From: Ipomoea triloba
Taxonomy: Eukaryota; Streptophyta; Magnoliopsida; Solanales; Convolvulaceae
Assembly (NCBI RefSeq): GCF_003576645.1
Contig: NC_044930.1
Location: forward strand, 7,337,007-7,401,006
Reading direction: 5' to 3'
DNA: 64,000 nucleotides
Of this stretch, positions 33,022 to 45,734 are shown piece after piece. The first letter of the stretch is position 1, and the number at the start of each line of letters is the position of its first letter. A program made the position numbers and the translations under genes. The notes under the pieces were generated by a model. It searched no databases. It worked only from the letters and a program-made list of their open reading frames with translations, and was not told where the DNA came from.

Positions 33022-34125
33022 ACTGAAAGTTTAAAAGTTAGTAGTTATTAGCTTATTTTGAAACGTTACTTGAGATAGTGTTTCAAAATAAACTCCTAAT
33101 TTTTTTTTTATCTTTATTAATTTACAAAAATCATGTCATCTACTCTTCATTAATCAAAATCTTAATATTTCAATTTATCCTTTTTTGACCTTTTACACTT
33201 ATCAGCTAATTCGATAATTAATTTTACCAAACACTTTAATTTCAATTAGGAAACTTATTAGCTACAAGCTTTTCAACTAAGCGTGCCAAATAGAGTCATA
33301 GTCTTGTCTAATTATTAAATACTCAATGATTTAAAAATAGGTTTAAACTTAGAAGAAAAGAATTGAAGATTAAATATAAAGAATATATATAAAAGATATA
33401 AATTATAGTATAAGTAAAATTCTTTTTTATTTTTTACTAATTGTTAGGAGATTAGGTATCATGGTCAGTGTTGTATATTTTATCCCTTTTTTTAAATAAT
33501 AGTATTAATAATGTAATATTATACATATGGTTACCAGTGCGACCAAGATTCCACTGAGACTTTACCACCAATCATGAAATCTAGTATGTGCTTAATTATT
33601 TAATAAAAACTAATTAATTATTCTCTTTTAATAATATAAAAGCTTTGCAATAATAAAAGTTTTTAATAGATCCTCACAAAAATAATAATTCTTTAGAGAA
33701 GACCAGCGGGGAGCCATGATGCACATACATATTTATATAATGCAATAAAAATGGAATAATATTTTTATATTATTTAAGATAAAGTACAGTAAATACATTG
33801 GTATTAGAGTGGGTGAAAGTTCTTAATTTTTGTCTTAGTCAACAAAAAGAATATGTCTATGTATTGGTTGATCAATTTAAAAAAAAAAAAATCAGTTCAC
33901 AAATTCGAGAGGGGCGATGAATATGACATATATAAAATAAAAATTACGTAGTATATAATTTCACTATGTAAGTTTATGTTTTTAATTGAAATAGAATGTA
34001 TCTTTCATTTAATTTTAAGAATTTTCTAATTCATGGTGTTTGATTTTTAAAATTGCTGTCCACTGACTTTAAAAACCATTTGCTTTGACTTCAAAATATT
34101 GCATGTCTCATTTTGAGTACGTATT
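33022..34125. other. Intergenic, no gene seen
   Basis: AT-rich. The part at 33040..33300 is weakly similar to the hAT-like MITE family (TTACCAAACACTTTAATT, GTGCCAAATAGAGTC). Nothing else recognised. Confidence 0.4.
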
Positions 34126-34432
34126 TAGTAAATAGTTGTTAGCTGATTGGATTAGTAGGTTTGACTAGTTGATAGCATTAGTTGATTGTAGAAAAATATT
34201 TGGTAAATTAGTTGTTAGCTGATAGCTAATTACATGCAAAATGGCTTTCTCAAAAAGCTGGTCGAAAAAAAATTATTTTGAGCAACTTTTTGAATTTTAG
34301 CATTTTGAAGCAATAAGTTATTACAGAAAGCTAATTAAGCAAATGCTCATATTGACTGTAGTCAAACAGGTAATAGTGATCAAACAAGTCAAAATTGATT
34401 GATAAGCTAACTATGTTACCAAACAGAACTTT
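34126..34432. mobile_element. hAT-like MITE, copy 2
   Basis: Starts ATTTAGTAAATAGTTG and ends TATGTTACCAAACAG. Shares with 28093..28369 the blocks TTAGTTGTTAGCTGATAGCT-like, TTTTTGAATT and CAAACAGGTAATAGTGATCA-like. Non-coding. Confidence 0.5.
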
Positions 34433-34501
34433 GTAAAATCTTCGTAAAGTTTAACCCGATTAATTACATTGAATAATATTTTCAATTAAAAGTGAAATGT
34501 C

Positions 34502-34668
34502 TGCCAAAGACCTTGTGGTCTAGTGGCATCCGGTGTCCCAGTTAACACGCCACATGGATGATGGGAGTGGGCTCGAGCCTTAGTGGAGGCAACTGTTGAC
34601 TCTTTGTGCTTCATTAGGTTAAGAAAGTAGATATGAACAGATACTACTTAGTAGTACTCAAAAAAAAA
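34502..34668 (+). mobile_element. tRNA-derived SINE, near full-length
   Basis: tRNA-like head: GCCAAAGACCTTGTGGTCTA (box A) and GGGCTCGAGCCTT (box B), 55-60 bp apart. The body is AGTGGAGGCAACTGTTGACT, then CTTCATTAGGTTAAGAAAG, and a 3' A-run. Flanks share AAAGTGA (about 34489 and 34667), a possible but unproven target duplication. Confidence 0.75.
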
Positions 34669-34734
34669 GTGATTGAGTAATAACAATAGAAAAATCCGAG
34701 AATTGCGTATTGAGAGTGAACTAAAGACAGCTCG

Positions 34735-34880
34735 CTGCCAAAGACCTTGTGGTCAAGCGGCACCCGGTGTACATTCCCATGTGGAAGGGAGTGGGGTTCG
34801 AGCCTCAGTGGAGGTCAGTAGGTTGAGAAAGTAGCTATAGACAGATACTACATTGTAATCGAGTCAGTAGATCTCAAAAA
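34735..34880 (+). mobile_element. tRNA-derived SINE, second copy
   Basis: Same head as 34502 (TGCCAAAGACCTTGTGGTCA, then GGGGTTCGAGCCTCA as box B), with an internal deletion of the ACTGTTGAC..CTTC block. The tail AGATACTACATTGTAATCGA runs into the tandem array at 34862..35165. Confidence 0.75.
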
Positions 34881-35165
34881 AGACGACTCGCTATCCCATC
34901 AATATAGATGGGGAGAGTACATTATAAACTTTAAGGTTGAGAAAGTAGCTTGAGAAAGTAGCTATACACAGATACTACATTGTAACCGAGTCAGTAGATC
35001 TCAAAAAAGACGACTCGCTATCCCATCAATATAGATGGGGAGAGTACATTATAAACTTTAAGGTTGAGAAAGTAGCTATACACAGATACTACATTGTAAC
35101 CGAGTCAGTAGATCTCAAAAAAGACGACTCGCTATCCGATCAATATAGATGGGGAGAGTACATTA
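34815..35165. repeat. Tandemly amplified SINE tail, ~3 copies of 114-127 bp
   Basis: The unit consists of the SINE tail (GGTTGAGAAAGTAGCTATA ... GAGTCAGTAGATCTC), an A-run and adjoining non-SINE DNA (GACGACTCGCTATCCCATCA, then ATATAGATGGGGAGAGTACA). GACGACTCG recurs at 34882, 35009 and 35123, giving spacings of 127 and 114; the first unit has 13 extra bases from a doubled GAGAAAGTAGCTT. Confidence 0.8.
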
Positions 35166-35187
35166 TAAACTTTGTTTAAAGAGTCAC

Positions 35188-35622
35188 ACTTGTGTGAGAC
35201 CGTCTCACGGATTCTTATTCGTGAGACGGGTCGGGTCGGGTCAAAGCACCATGCAAATGTCATACTTATATGTGCAAATATCATACTTATATGCTCAAAT
35301 ATAACACTAATCAAGAATACAATTTTTTATACTTATAAGAGAAAGTAATACATTTTTCATAATAAGTAATGTTGACAAGTGCCCCTTACTTATAAGGGCA
35401 AATATAATACTTTTGAGGCAAAAAGGAATACTTTTAAATTGAAATGTAAAAGTATTGTATTTTCACTTAAAAGTAGTACATTTATCCTTATAAGTAACAA
35501 AAAATTCATTCCTGATTAGTATTATATTTGAGCATATAAATATGACATTTGAACATATAAATGTTACAATTGCATATTGACCCGACCCGACCCGTCTCAT
35601 GGTAAGAAGGTCTCACACAAGT
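35188..35622. mobile_element. TIR MITE (TGTGTGAGACC type)
   Basis: Inverted ends ACTTGTGTGAGACC on both sides. Inside each lies GAGACGGGTCGGGTCGGGTC, again inverted between the two ends (35223 and 35578). The interior is AT-rich with GTAATAC/GTATTAC words. Non-coding, about 435 bp. Confidence 0.7.
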
Positions 35623-35639
35623 TTTTGCCTTGTTTAAAT

Positions 35640-36195
35640 AGTTAGTGGATTGAGTGTAATGATTAGACATTATTTTTCTTGTACTAAAATTATTTTACAC
35701 AATACAAACATTTTCCCTTTACAAGGTAATATATGTTTTATACTTTCTCAAATTATAGAATTTTCAATTCAAATTAAATAATCTAAATCTCCATCACCGA
35801 AGTTCAAATCTATAACCACTCATTTAGAATAATAACCGAATTTAAAATTTATAGAATTTAAAATTTACAGAATTTAAAATCTATAAGAAAGTGCGTCTGA
35901 TTAGAGTTTAAAATCATATATACAGAATTTAAAATTTACATTTTTTAATTTCTAAGTATAATTTTCTTAGTTATTATTCATATTGTTAGAATTATAATAT
36001 ATATGAAATAAGATTAGAAATAATTCAACTTAATTATGTAAATTTTTCTCTATAAATTTATATAAATATTTACATGAATAGATATTATATTAATCATACA
36101 AAATTTTAATTTTTTATGCTACGATAATAGATACTTGACTAAATATATAAAAATCCAACTATATTATTATATTGTACATTTTAAATATATTTGTA
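35640..36195. other. AT-rich spacer before the satellite
   Basis: Contains TTTAAAATTTATAGAATT-type short repeats at about 35838..35940. No gene. Confidence 0.5.
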
Positions 36196-37129
36196 TGTTT
36201 ATTAGGCACTCAAACCATTTAAAATTGCAATTAGGTACATAAACATGTCAATTTAGTTTATAAGGCATAATTACTTGTTAGTGACCTGTAATACCAGGTA
36301 AATTTAATGTCACTTTTTTTGCATAAAATTTGTCAAATATGCATCAATTAGGCTCTCAAACTATTTAATGTTGCAATTTGGTACATAAACATGCCAATTT
36401 AGTTCATCAAGGCATAATTACATGTTAGTGACCTGTAATAACAGGTAAATGCAAATGTCACTTTTTAAGCATAAAATGTGTCAAATAGGCCATCGAACTT
36501 TATCAGAAAAATCAATTAGGCACTCAAACCTTTTAAAATTACAACTACGTATATAAACATGTCAATTTAGTTTATAAGGCATAATTACCTATTAGTGACC
36601 TGTAATACCAGGTAAATTTAATATCACTTTTTTTGCATAAAATTTGTCAAATAGGCATCAATTAGGCTCTCAAACTATTTAACGTTGCAATTTGGTACAT
36701 AAACATGCCAATTTAGTTCATCAAGGCATAATTACCTGTTAGTGACCTGTAATACCAGGTAAATGTAAATGTCACTTTTTTTTTCTTTTTTTGTTTTTTG
36801 TTTTTTTTGCATAAAATGTGTCAAATAAACCACCGAACTTTATCTGAAAAATCAATTGGGCCCTCAGACCTTTTAAAGTTGCAATTAGGTACATAAACAT
36901 GTCAATTTAGTTTATAAGACATAATTACCTGTTAGTGACCTGCAATATTAGGTTAATTTAAATGTCACTTTGTTTTTTTTTTTTTGCATAAAATGTGTCA
37001 AATAGGCATCAATTAGGCTCTCAAAATATTTAAACTTTCAATTTGGTATATAAACATGTCAATTTAGTTCATCAAGGCATAATTACCTGTTAGTGACCTG
37101 TAATAGCAGGTAAATTTAAATGTCACTTT
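36196..37129 (+). repeat. Dimeric satellite array, left block
   Basis: Begins abruptly at TTAGGCACTCAAACCATTTA. Monomers A (contains GGCACTCAAACCTTTT and TAGTTTATAAGGCATAATTA) and B (contains GGCTCTCAAACTATTTAAAG and TAGTTCATCAAGGCATAATT) alternate. Three dimers are visible before an LTR-like insertion. Poly-T tracts in the units are longer here (about 36775..36810) than deeper in the array. Confidence 0.9.
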
Positions 37130-38388
37130 TGTTGGTCCCGGTGGTAGAGGTGTGAGTCTAGAGGGGGGGGGGGTTGAATAGACTCACAAGGATTTTAAAA
37201 ACTTGTTCGAAAACAAAGATAATAACGTAGCGGATGAAGGTTATACCAAATTTTAGTTTTCACTTTGCACAAGAGTTTTTCTTATAAAAGATGTGTTAGG
37301 TTTGCGTATGGTATGCAATGCAGTGCGTAGAGATAAAAAGATAGAGAGAGAGAGAGAGATTTTTATAGTGGTTCGGCTGTTAACTAAGCCTACTCCACTC
37401 TTCTTCACAACTCGTGAAGGTTTGCACTATGTTCTCCGTAATAGTACAAACTCCTTTACAACGTGCTCCTTTGATCACTTAGCCCGGCAGCTACGTTGTT
37501 GTAGGTTTTTCAACTTTTTCCAAGTTTACTCCGCCTCTTTCTACTTCACCCGTAGAGATGGTTGAAAGGTTGAGATGTTTCTCCAACTTTGAGATTCTTG
37601 TGATTGAGTTTCTTGATGTCAACTTTTGAACTTCACAAGATCTCCTTTGAACTGAATATTTCTTATGAGCTTTTGAATATTTTATCACACAGGAAGTAAT
37701 TTGCTTGACACTTTTCGCTTTTTTCAACCTTGTCAAAGTGAGATGGGACAAGGGTATTTATAGGTGGGAATTTTAGATCCGTTGGAGGGAATGTGAAATT
37801 CAAACCTATTATCCAGTGTGTAATATCCAATGGGTAAGGCTTGACCTTTTTCAGAATGTCAGTACCTTTCTACCCGTTTGTTCACTTTTGTGCAAGGACA
37901 ATTTGTCTTTGTCCGACAAAAAGGTGACAATCATTAAATGCTCCTTGGGATCGTTGCCTAGGATCCGATTTGACATTCAGTTGAAAACCCATTCTCAAGG
38001 CAGTAGATAAGACAACTTTCAGAGAATGTCTTTGCCTTGGTTAATCGTGAGAATGATTGACCTTATCATTCTCATTGGTCTCCTCGAAATAATCATCGTT
38101 TGATTGCTCGGTCATAAGAATTCGGTCCTTCCATTCTTCGGCCTGAATATTCAGTCTTCTGTCTTCAATTCTTCAGTTCTTCGACACTTCAGTTCTTCAA
38201 CACTTCGGTTCTTAATTCTCTTTCAGGAGAAGTGTCTTAGTGATGACAAGTTACTTTTTGACAGTAAGGGTTCGACTAACTCCTAGAACCGAGATATGGA
38301 TCCAAAAGATCTAATCTAAAAGACAAAAAGAAATTAGGGTCTCCTCGGGGTCATTGGTATCATCAAAATCAATTCGGGGTTCGTAATA
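37130..38388 (+). mobile_element. Solo-LTR-like insertion in the satellite
   Basis: A 1,259-bp block unlike the satellite, starting TGTTGGTCCCGGTGG with a G-run (GAGGGGGGGGGG) and GAATAGACTCACAAGG, and ending GGTATCATCAAAATCAATTC, then GGGGTTCGTAATA. Satellite resumes on both sides and the 5-mer ACTTT flanks it (37125-37129, 38389-38393) as a target duplication. The start and the GGTATCATCAAAATC end are like LTRs of plant Ty1/copia elements. The end is TA rather than the usual CA. Two open frames inside (37293, 37491) show no domain. A (GA)n lies at about 37333..37360. Confidence 0.65.
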
Positions 38389-39523
38389 ACTTTTTATGAA
38401 TAAAATGTGTCAAATTGGCATCAATTAGGCTCTCTAACTATTTAAAGTTACAATTTGGTACATAAACATGTCAATTTAATTCATCAAAGCATGATTACCT
38501 ATTAGTGACATGTAATAACAGGTAATGTAAATGTCACTTTTTTAGCATAAAATGTGTCAAATAGGCCATCGAACTATATCAGAAAAATCAATTATGCACT
38601 CAAACCTATTAAAGTTGCAATTAGGTACATAAACATGTCAATTTAGTTTATAAGGCATAATTACCTGATAGTGACCTGCAATACCAGGTAAATTTAAATT
38701 TCACTTTTTTGCATAAATGTGTCAAATAGGCATCAATTAGGCTGTCAAAATATTTAAAGTAGCAATTTGGTACATAAACATTCCAATTTAGTTCATCAAG
38801 GCATAATTACCTGTTAGTGATCTTTAATACCAGGGAAATTTAAATGTCACTTTTTTTTGCATAAAATGTGTCAAATAGGCATAAATTAGGCTTTAAAAAT
38901 ATTTAAAGTTGCAATTTGGTATACAAACATGTCAATTTAGTTCATCAAGGCATAATTACTTGTTACTGTCCTGTAATACCAGGTAAATTTAAATGTCACT
39001 TTTTTTTGAATAAAATGTGTCAAATAGGCATCAATTAGGCTCTCTAACTATTTAAAGTTGCAATTTGGTACATAAACATGCCAATTTAATTCATCAAGGC
39101 ATAATTATCTATTAGTGACCTGTAACAACAGGTAATGTAAATTTCACTTTTTTAGCAGAAAATGTGTCAAATAGGCCATCGAACTTTATCTGAAAAATTA
39201 ATTAGGCACTCAAAGCTTTTAAAATTGCAATTACGTAAATAAACATGTCAGTTTAGTTTATAAGACATAATTACCTGTTAGTGACCTGTAATACCAGGTA
39301 AATATAAATGTCACTTTTATTTATTTATTTTTTTGCATAAAATGAGTCAAATAAGCATCATTTTGACTCTCAAAATATTTAAACTTGCAATTATGTATAT
39401 AAACATGTCAATTTAGTTCCTAATGGCATAATTAGCTGTTAGTGACCTGTAATACCAAGTAAATTTAAATGTCACTTTTTTTGAATAAAATGTGTCAAAT
39501 AGGCATCAATTAGGCCATCTAAC

Positions 39524-40581
39524 TATTTAAAGTTGCAATTTTGTACATAAACATGCCAATTTAGTTCATCAAGACATAACTATCTATTAGTGACCTGTAA
39601 TAACAGGTAATGTAAATGTCACTTTTTTAGCATAAAATGTGTCAAATAGGCCATCGAACTTTATACGAAAAATCAATTAGGTACTCAAACATTTTAAAAT
39701 TGCAATTAGGTACATAAAATGTCAATTTAGCTTATAAGGCATAATTTCCTGTTAGTGACCTATTATACCAGGTAAATTTAAATGTCATTTTTTTTTGCAT
39801 AAAAAGTGTCAAATAGGCATCAATTAGGCTCTCAAACTATTTAAAGTAGCAATTTAGTACATAAACATGCCAATTTAGTTCATCAAGGCATAATTACCTA
39901 TTAGTGACCTGTAATAAAAAGTAATCTAAATGTCACTTTTTTAGAATAAAATGTGTCAAATAGGCTATCGAACTTTATCAGAAAACCAATTAGGCACTCA
40001 AACCTTAAAAAATTACAATTACGTACATAAACATGTCAATTTAGTTTATAAGGCATAATAGCCTGTAATACCAGGTAAATTTAAATGTCACTTTTTTTGC
40101 ATAAAATTTGTCTAATAGGCATCAATTAGGCTCTCAAACTTTTAACGTTGCAATTTGGTACATAAACATGCCAATTTAGTTCATCAAGACATAATTATCT
40201 GTTAGTAACTTGTAATAACAGGTAAATGTAAATATCATTTTTTAGCATAAAATGTGTCAAATAGGCCATCGAACTATATCTGAAAAATCAATTAGGCACT
40301 CAAACCTTTTAAAATTTCAATTAGGTACATAAACATGTCAATTTAGTTTATAAGACATAATTACCTGTTAGTGACCTGTAATAACAGGTAAATTTAAATG
40401 TCACTTTTTTTTTTGAGTAAAATGTGTCAAATAGGCACAATTAGGCTCTCAAACTATTTAAAGTTGCAATTTGGTACATAAACATGCCAATTTAGTTCAT
40501 CAAGGCATAATTACCTATTAGTGACCTGTAACAACAGGTAATGTAAATTTCACTTTTTTAGCATAAAATGTGTCAAATAGG
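39524..40581 (+). repeat. 1,058-bp direct duplication, first copy
   Basis: Matches 41359..42416 at a constant offset of 1,835 bp. Every stretch I compared, including oddities such as CATAATAGCCTGTAATACC, is identical. Similarity drops to ordinary monomer level from 40582. Confidence 0.8.
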
Positions 40582-40754
40582 CCATCGAACTTTATTTGAA
40601 AAATCAATTAGGCACTCAAACCTTTTAAAATTGCAATTAGGTACATAAACATGTCAATTTAGTTTTATAAGGCATAATTACCTGTTAGTGACCTGTAATA
40701 CTTGGTAAATTTAAATGTCATTTTTTTTGAATAAAATGTGTCAAATAGGCATAA

Positions 40755-41357
40755 TTGGCATGTTTATGTAACAAATTGCAACTTTAAATAGTTTGAGAGC
40801 CTAATTGATGCCTATTTGACACATTTTTTATCAAAAAAAAGTGACATTTAAATTTACCTGTATTACAGGTCACTAACAGGTAATTATGCCTTATAAACTA
40901 AATTGACATGTTTATGTACTAATTGCAATTTTAAAAGGTTTGAGTGCCTAATTGATTTTTCAGATAAAGTTCGATGGCCTATTTGACACATTTTATGCTA
41001 AAAAGTGACATTTACATTACCTGTTATTACAGGTCACTAATAGGTAATTATGCCTTGATGAACTAAATTGGCATGTTTATGTACTAAATTGCTACTTTAA
41101 ATAGTTTGAGAGCCTAATTGATGCCTATTTGACACTTTTTATGCAAAAAAAAATGACATTTAAATTTACCTGGTATAATAGGTCACTAACAGGAAATTAT
41201 GCCTTATAAGCTAAATTGACATTTTATGTACCTAATTGCAATTTTAAAATGTTTGAGTACCTAATTGATTTTTCGTATAAAGTTCGATGGCCTATTTGAC
41301 ACATTTTATGCTAAAAAAGTGACATTTACATTACCTGTTATTACAGGTCACTAATAG
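40755..41357 (-). repeat. Inverted block within the satellite
   Basis: The only stretch where monomers run on the opposite strand (e.g. GTTTGAGAGCCTAATTGATG and GTTCGATGGCCTATTTGACA on the plus strand). Its outer part, read in reverse, matches 39584..39912 including the rare TTTATACGAAAAATC and TTTCCTGTTAGTGACCTATT variants, then switches to another monomer type. It ends at a single N. Confidence 0.85.
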
Positions 41358-41358
41358 N
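41358..41358. other. Single-N assembly join
   Basis: One N exactly between the inverted block and the second copy of the 1,058-bp duplication. It marks a join or unresolved base. Confidence 0.9.
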
Positions 41359-42416
41359 TATTTAAAGTTGCAATTTTGTACATAAACATGCCAATTTAGT
41401 TCATCAAGACATAACTATCTATTAGTGACCTGTAATAACAGGTAATGTAAATGTCACTTTTTTAGCATAAAATGTGTCAAATAGGCCATCGAACTTTATA
41501 CGAAAAATCAATTAGGTACTCAAACATTTTAAAATTGCAATTAGGTACATAAAATGTCAATTTAGCTTATAAGGCATAATTTCCTGTTAGTGACCTATTA
41601 TACCAGGTAAATTTAAATGTCATTTTTTTTTGCATAAAAAGTGTCAAATAGGCATCAATTAGGCTCTCAAACTATTTAAAGTAGCAATTTAGTACATAAA
41701 CATGCCAATTTAGTTCATCAAGGCATAATTACCTATTAGTGACCTGTAATAAAAAGTAATCTAAATGTCACTTTTTTAGAATAAAATGTGTCAAATAGGC
41801 TATCGAACTTTATCAGAAAACCAATTAGGCACTCAAACCTTAAAAAATTACAATTACGTACATAAACATGTCAATTTAGTTTATAAGGCATAATAGCCTG
41901 TAATACCAGGTAAATTTAAATGTCACTTTTTTTGCATAAAATTTGTCTAATAGGCATCAATTAGGCTCTCAAACTTTTAACGTTGCAATTTGGTACATAA
42001 ACATGCCAATTTAGTTCATCAAGACATAATTATCTGTTAGTAACTTGTAATAACAGGTAAATGTAAATATCATTTTTTAGCATAAAATGTGTCAAATAGG
42101 CCATCGAACTATATCTGAAAAATCAATTAGGCACTCAAACCTTTTAAAATTTCAATTAGGTACATAAACATGTCAATTTAGTTTATAAGACATAATTACC
42201 TGTTAGTGACCTGTAATAACAGGTAAATTTAAATGTCACTTTTTTTTTTGAGTAAAATGTGTCAAATAGGCACAATTAGGCTCTCAAACTATTTAAAGTT
42301 GCAATTTGGTACATAAACATGCCAATTTAGTTCATCAAGGCATAATTACCTATTAGTGACCTGTAACAACAGGTAATGTAAATTTCACTTTTTTAGCATA
42401 AAATGTGTCAAATAGG
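41359..42416 (+). repeat. 1,058-bp direct duplication, second copy
   Basis: See the first copy at 39524. It starts mid-monomer immediately after the N, which is what a contig overlap that was not merged would look like. Confidence 0.8.
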
Positions 42417-45400
42417 TCATCGAACTTTATCAGAAAAATCAATTAGGCACTCAAACCTTTTAAAATTACAACTACGTACGTAAACATGTCAATTTAGTTT
42501 GTAAGGCATAATTACCTGTTAATGACCTGTAATACCAGGTAAATTTAAATGTCACTTTTTTTTGAAAAAAATGTGTCAAATAGGCATCATTTAGGCTCTC
42601 AAACTATTTAAAGTTGCAATTTAGTACATAAACATGCCAATTTAGTTCATCAAGGAATAATTACCTCTTAGTGACCTGTAATAACAGGTAATGTAAATGT
42701 CACTTTTTTAGCATAAAATGTGTTAAATAGGGCATCGAACTTTATCTGAAAAATCAATTAGGCACTCAAACGTTTTAAAATTGCAATTTGGTACTTAAAC
42801 ATGTCAATTTAGTTTATAAGGCGTAATTACCTGTTAGTGACCTGTAATACCAGGTAAATTTAAATGTCATTTTTTTTTGCGTAAAATGTGTCAAATAGAC
42901 ATCAATTACGCTCTCAAACTTTTTAAAGTTGCAATTAAAAAAATAAACATGTCAATTTAGTTCATCAAGGCGTAATTTCCTTTTAGAGACCTGTAATACT
43001 AGGTAATGTAAATGTTACTTTTTTTGCATAAAATTTGTCAAATAAGCATCAATTAGGCTCTCAAACTATTTAATGTTGCAATTTGGTACATAAACATGCC
43101 AATTTAGTTAATCAAAGCATAATTACCTATTTGCGACCTGTAATAACAGGTAAATGTAAATATCACCTTTTTAGCATAAAATGGGTCAAATGAGGCATCG
43201 AACTTTATCAGAAAAATCAATTAGGCACTCAAACCTTTTTAAATTGCAATTAGGTACATAAATATGTCAATTTAGTTCATAAGGCATAATTATCTGTTAG
43301 TGACCTGTAATACCAGGTAAATTTAAATGTCATTTTTTTTCAATAAAATGTGTCAAATAGACATCAATTAGGGTCTCAAACTATTTAAAGTTGCAATTTA
43401 GTACATAAACATGCCAATTTAGTTTATCAAAGCATAATTACCTATTTGCGACCTGTAATAACAGGTAAATGTAAATATAACCTTTTCAGCATAAAATGGG
43501 TCAAATGAGGCATCGAACTTTATCAGAAAAATCAATTAGGCACTCAAACCTTTTTAAATTGCAATTAGGTACATAAATATGTCAATTTAGTTCATAAGGC
43601 ATAATTATCTGTTAGTGACCTGTAATACCAGGTAAATTTAAATGTCATTTTTTTTCAATAAAATGTGTCAAATAGACATCAATTAGGGTCTCAAACTATT
43701 TAAAGTTGCAATTTAGTACATAAACATGCCAATTTAGTTTATCAAAGCATAATTACCTATTAGAGACCTGTAATAACAGGTAAATGTAAATATCACTTTT
43801 TAGCATAAAATGGGTTAAATGAGGCATCGAACTTTATCAGAAAAATCAATTAGGCACTCAAACCTTTTAAAATTTCAATTAGGTACATAAACATGTCAAT
43901 TTAGTTTTATAAGGCATAATTACCTGTTAGTGACCTATAATAACAGGTAAATTTAAATGTCACTTTTTTTGAATAAAATGTGTCAAATAGGCATCAATTA
44001 GGCTCTCAAAATATTTAAAGTTGCAATTTGGTACATAAACATGCCAATTTAGTTTATCAAAGCATAATTACCTATTAGAGACCTGTAATAACAGGTAAAT
44101 GTAAATATCACTTTTTAGCATAAAATGGGTTAAATGAGGCATCGAACTTTATCAGAAAAATCAATTCGGCACTCAAACCTTTTAAAATCGCAATTAGGTA
44201 CATAAACATGTCAATTTAGTTTTATAAGGCATAATTACCTGTTAGTGACCTGTAATACTTGGTAAATTTAAATGTCATTTTTTTTGAATAAAATGTGTCA
44301 AATAGGCATCAATTAGGCTCTGAAACTATTTAACGTTGCAATTTAGTACATAAACATGCCAATTTAGTTCATTAAGGCATAATTACCTATTAGTGAGTTG
44401 TAATAACAGGTAATGTAAATGTCACTCTTTTAGCATAAAATGTGTCAAATAGGTCATCGAACTTTATCAGAAAAATCAATTAGGCACTCAAACCTTTTTA
44501 AATTGCAATTAGGTACATAAATATGTCAATTTAGTTCATAAGGCATAATTATCTGTTAGTGACCTGTAATACCAGGTAAATTTAAATGTCACTTTTTTTG
44601 CATAAAATTTGTCTAATAGGCATCAATTAGCCTCTCAAACTATTTAACGTTGCAATTTGTTACATAAACATGCCAATTTAGTTCATTAAGACATAATTAC
44701 CTGTTAGTGACCTGTAATAAGAGTTAATGTAAATATCAATTTTTTTAGCATAAAATGTGTCAAATACGCCATCGAACTATATCTGAAAAATCAATTAGGC
44801 ACTCAAACCTTTTAAAATTTCAATTAGGTACATAAACATGTCAATTTAGTTTATAAGACATAATTACCTGTTAGTGACCTATAATAACAGGTAAATTTAA
44901 ATGTCACTTTTTTTTTTTGATTAAAATGTGTCAAATAGGCACAATTAGGCTCTCAAACTATTTAAAGTTGCAATTTGGTACATAAACATGCCAATTTAGT
45001 TCATCAAGGCATAATTACCTATTAGTGACCTGTAACAACAGGTAATGTAAATTTCACTTTTTTAGCATAAAATGTGTCAAATAGGCCATCGAACTTTATT
45101 TGAAAAATCAATTAGGCACTCAAACCTTTTAAAATTGCAATTAGGTACATAAACATGTCAATTTAGTTTATAAGGCATAATTACCTGTTAGTGACCTATA
45201 ATAACAGGTAAATTTAAATGTCACTTTTTTTGAATAAAATGTGTCAAATAGGCATCAATTAGGCTCTCAAACTATTTAAAGTTGCAATTTAGTACATAAA
45301 CATGCCAATTTAGTTCATCAAAGCATAATTATCTATTAGTAACCTGTAATAACAGGTAATGTAAATTTCACTTTTTTAGCATAAAATGTGTCAAATAGGC

Positions 45401-45650
45401 CATCGAACTTTATCTGAAAAATCAATTAGGCATTCAAACCATTTAAAATTGAAATAAGGTACATACAATGTCAATTTAGTTTATAAGGCATGATTACTTG
45501 TTAGTGACCTGTAATACCAGGTAAATTTAAATGTCACTTTTTTTGAAAAAAATGGGTCAAATAGGCATCATTTAGGCTCTCAAACTATTTAAAGTTGCAA
45601 TTTAGTACATAAACTTGCCAATTTAGTTCATCAAGGAATAATTACCTCTT

Positions 45651-45734
45651 AGTGACCTGTAATAACAGGTAATGTAAATGTCACTTTTTTTTAGTGACCT
45701 GTAATAACAGGTAATGTAAATGTCACTTTTTTAG
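45651..45734 (+). repeat. 42-bp tandem duplication in satellite (x2)
   Basis: AGTGACCTGTAATAACAGGT and the following 22 bases occur at 45651 and again at 45693, giving two adjacent copies. Confidence 0.9.

Noticed and set aside
37293..38286. Short frames inside the solo-LTR-like block
   Set aside because: No domain, and LTRs of this type carry chance frames.
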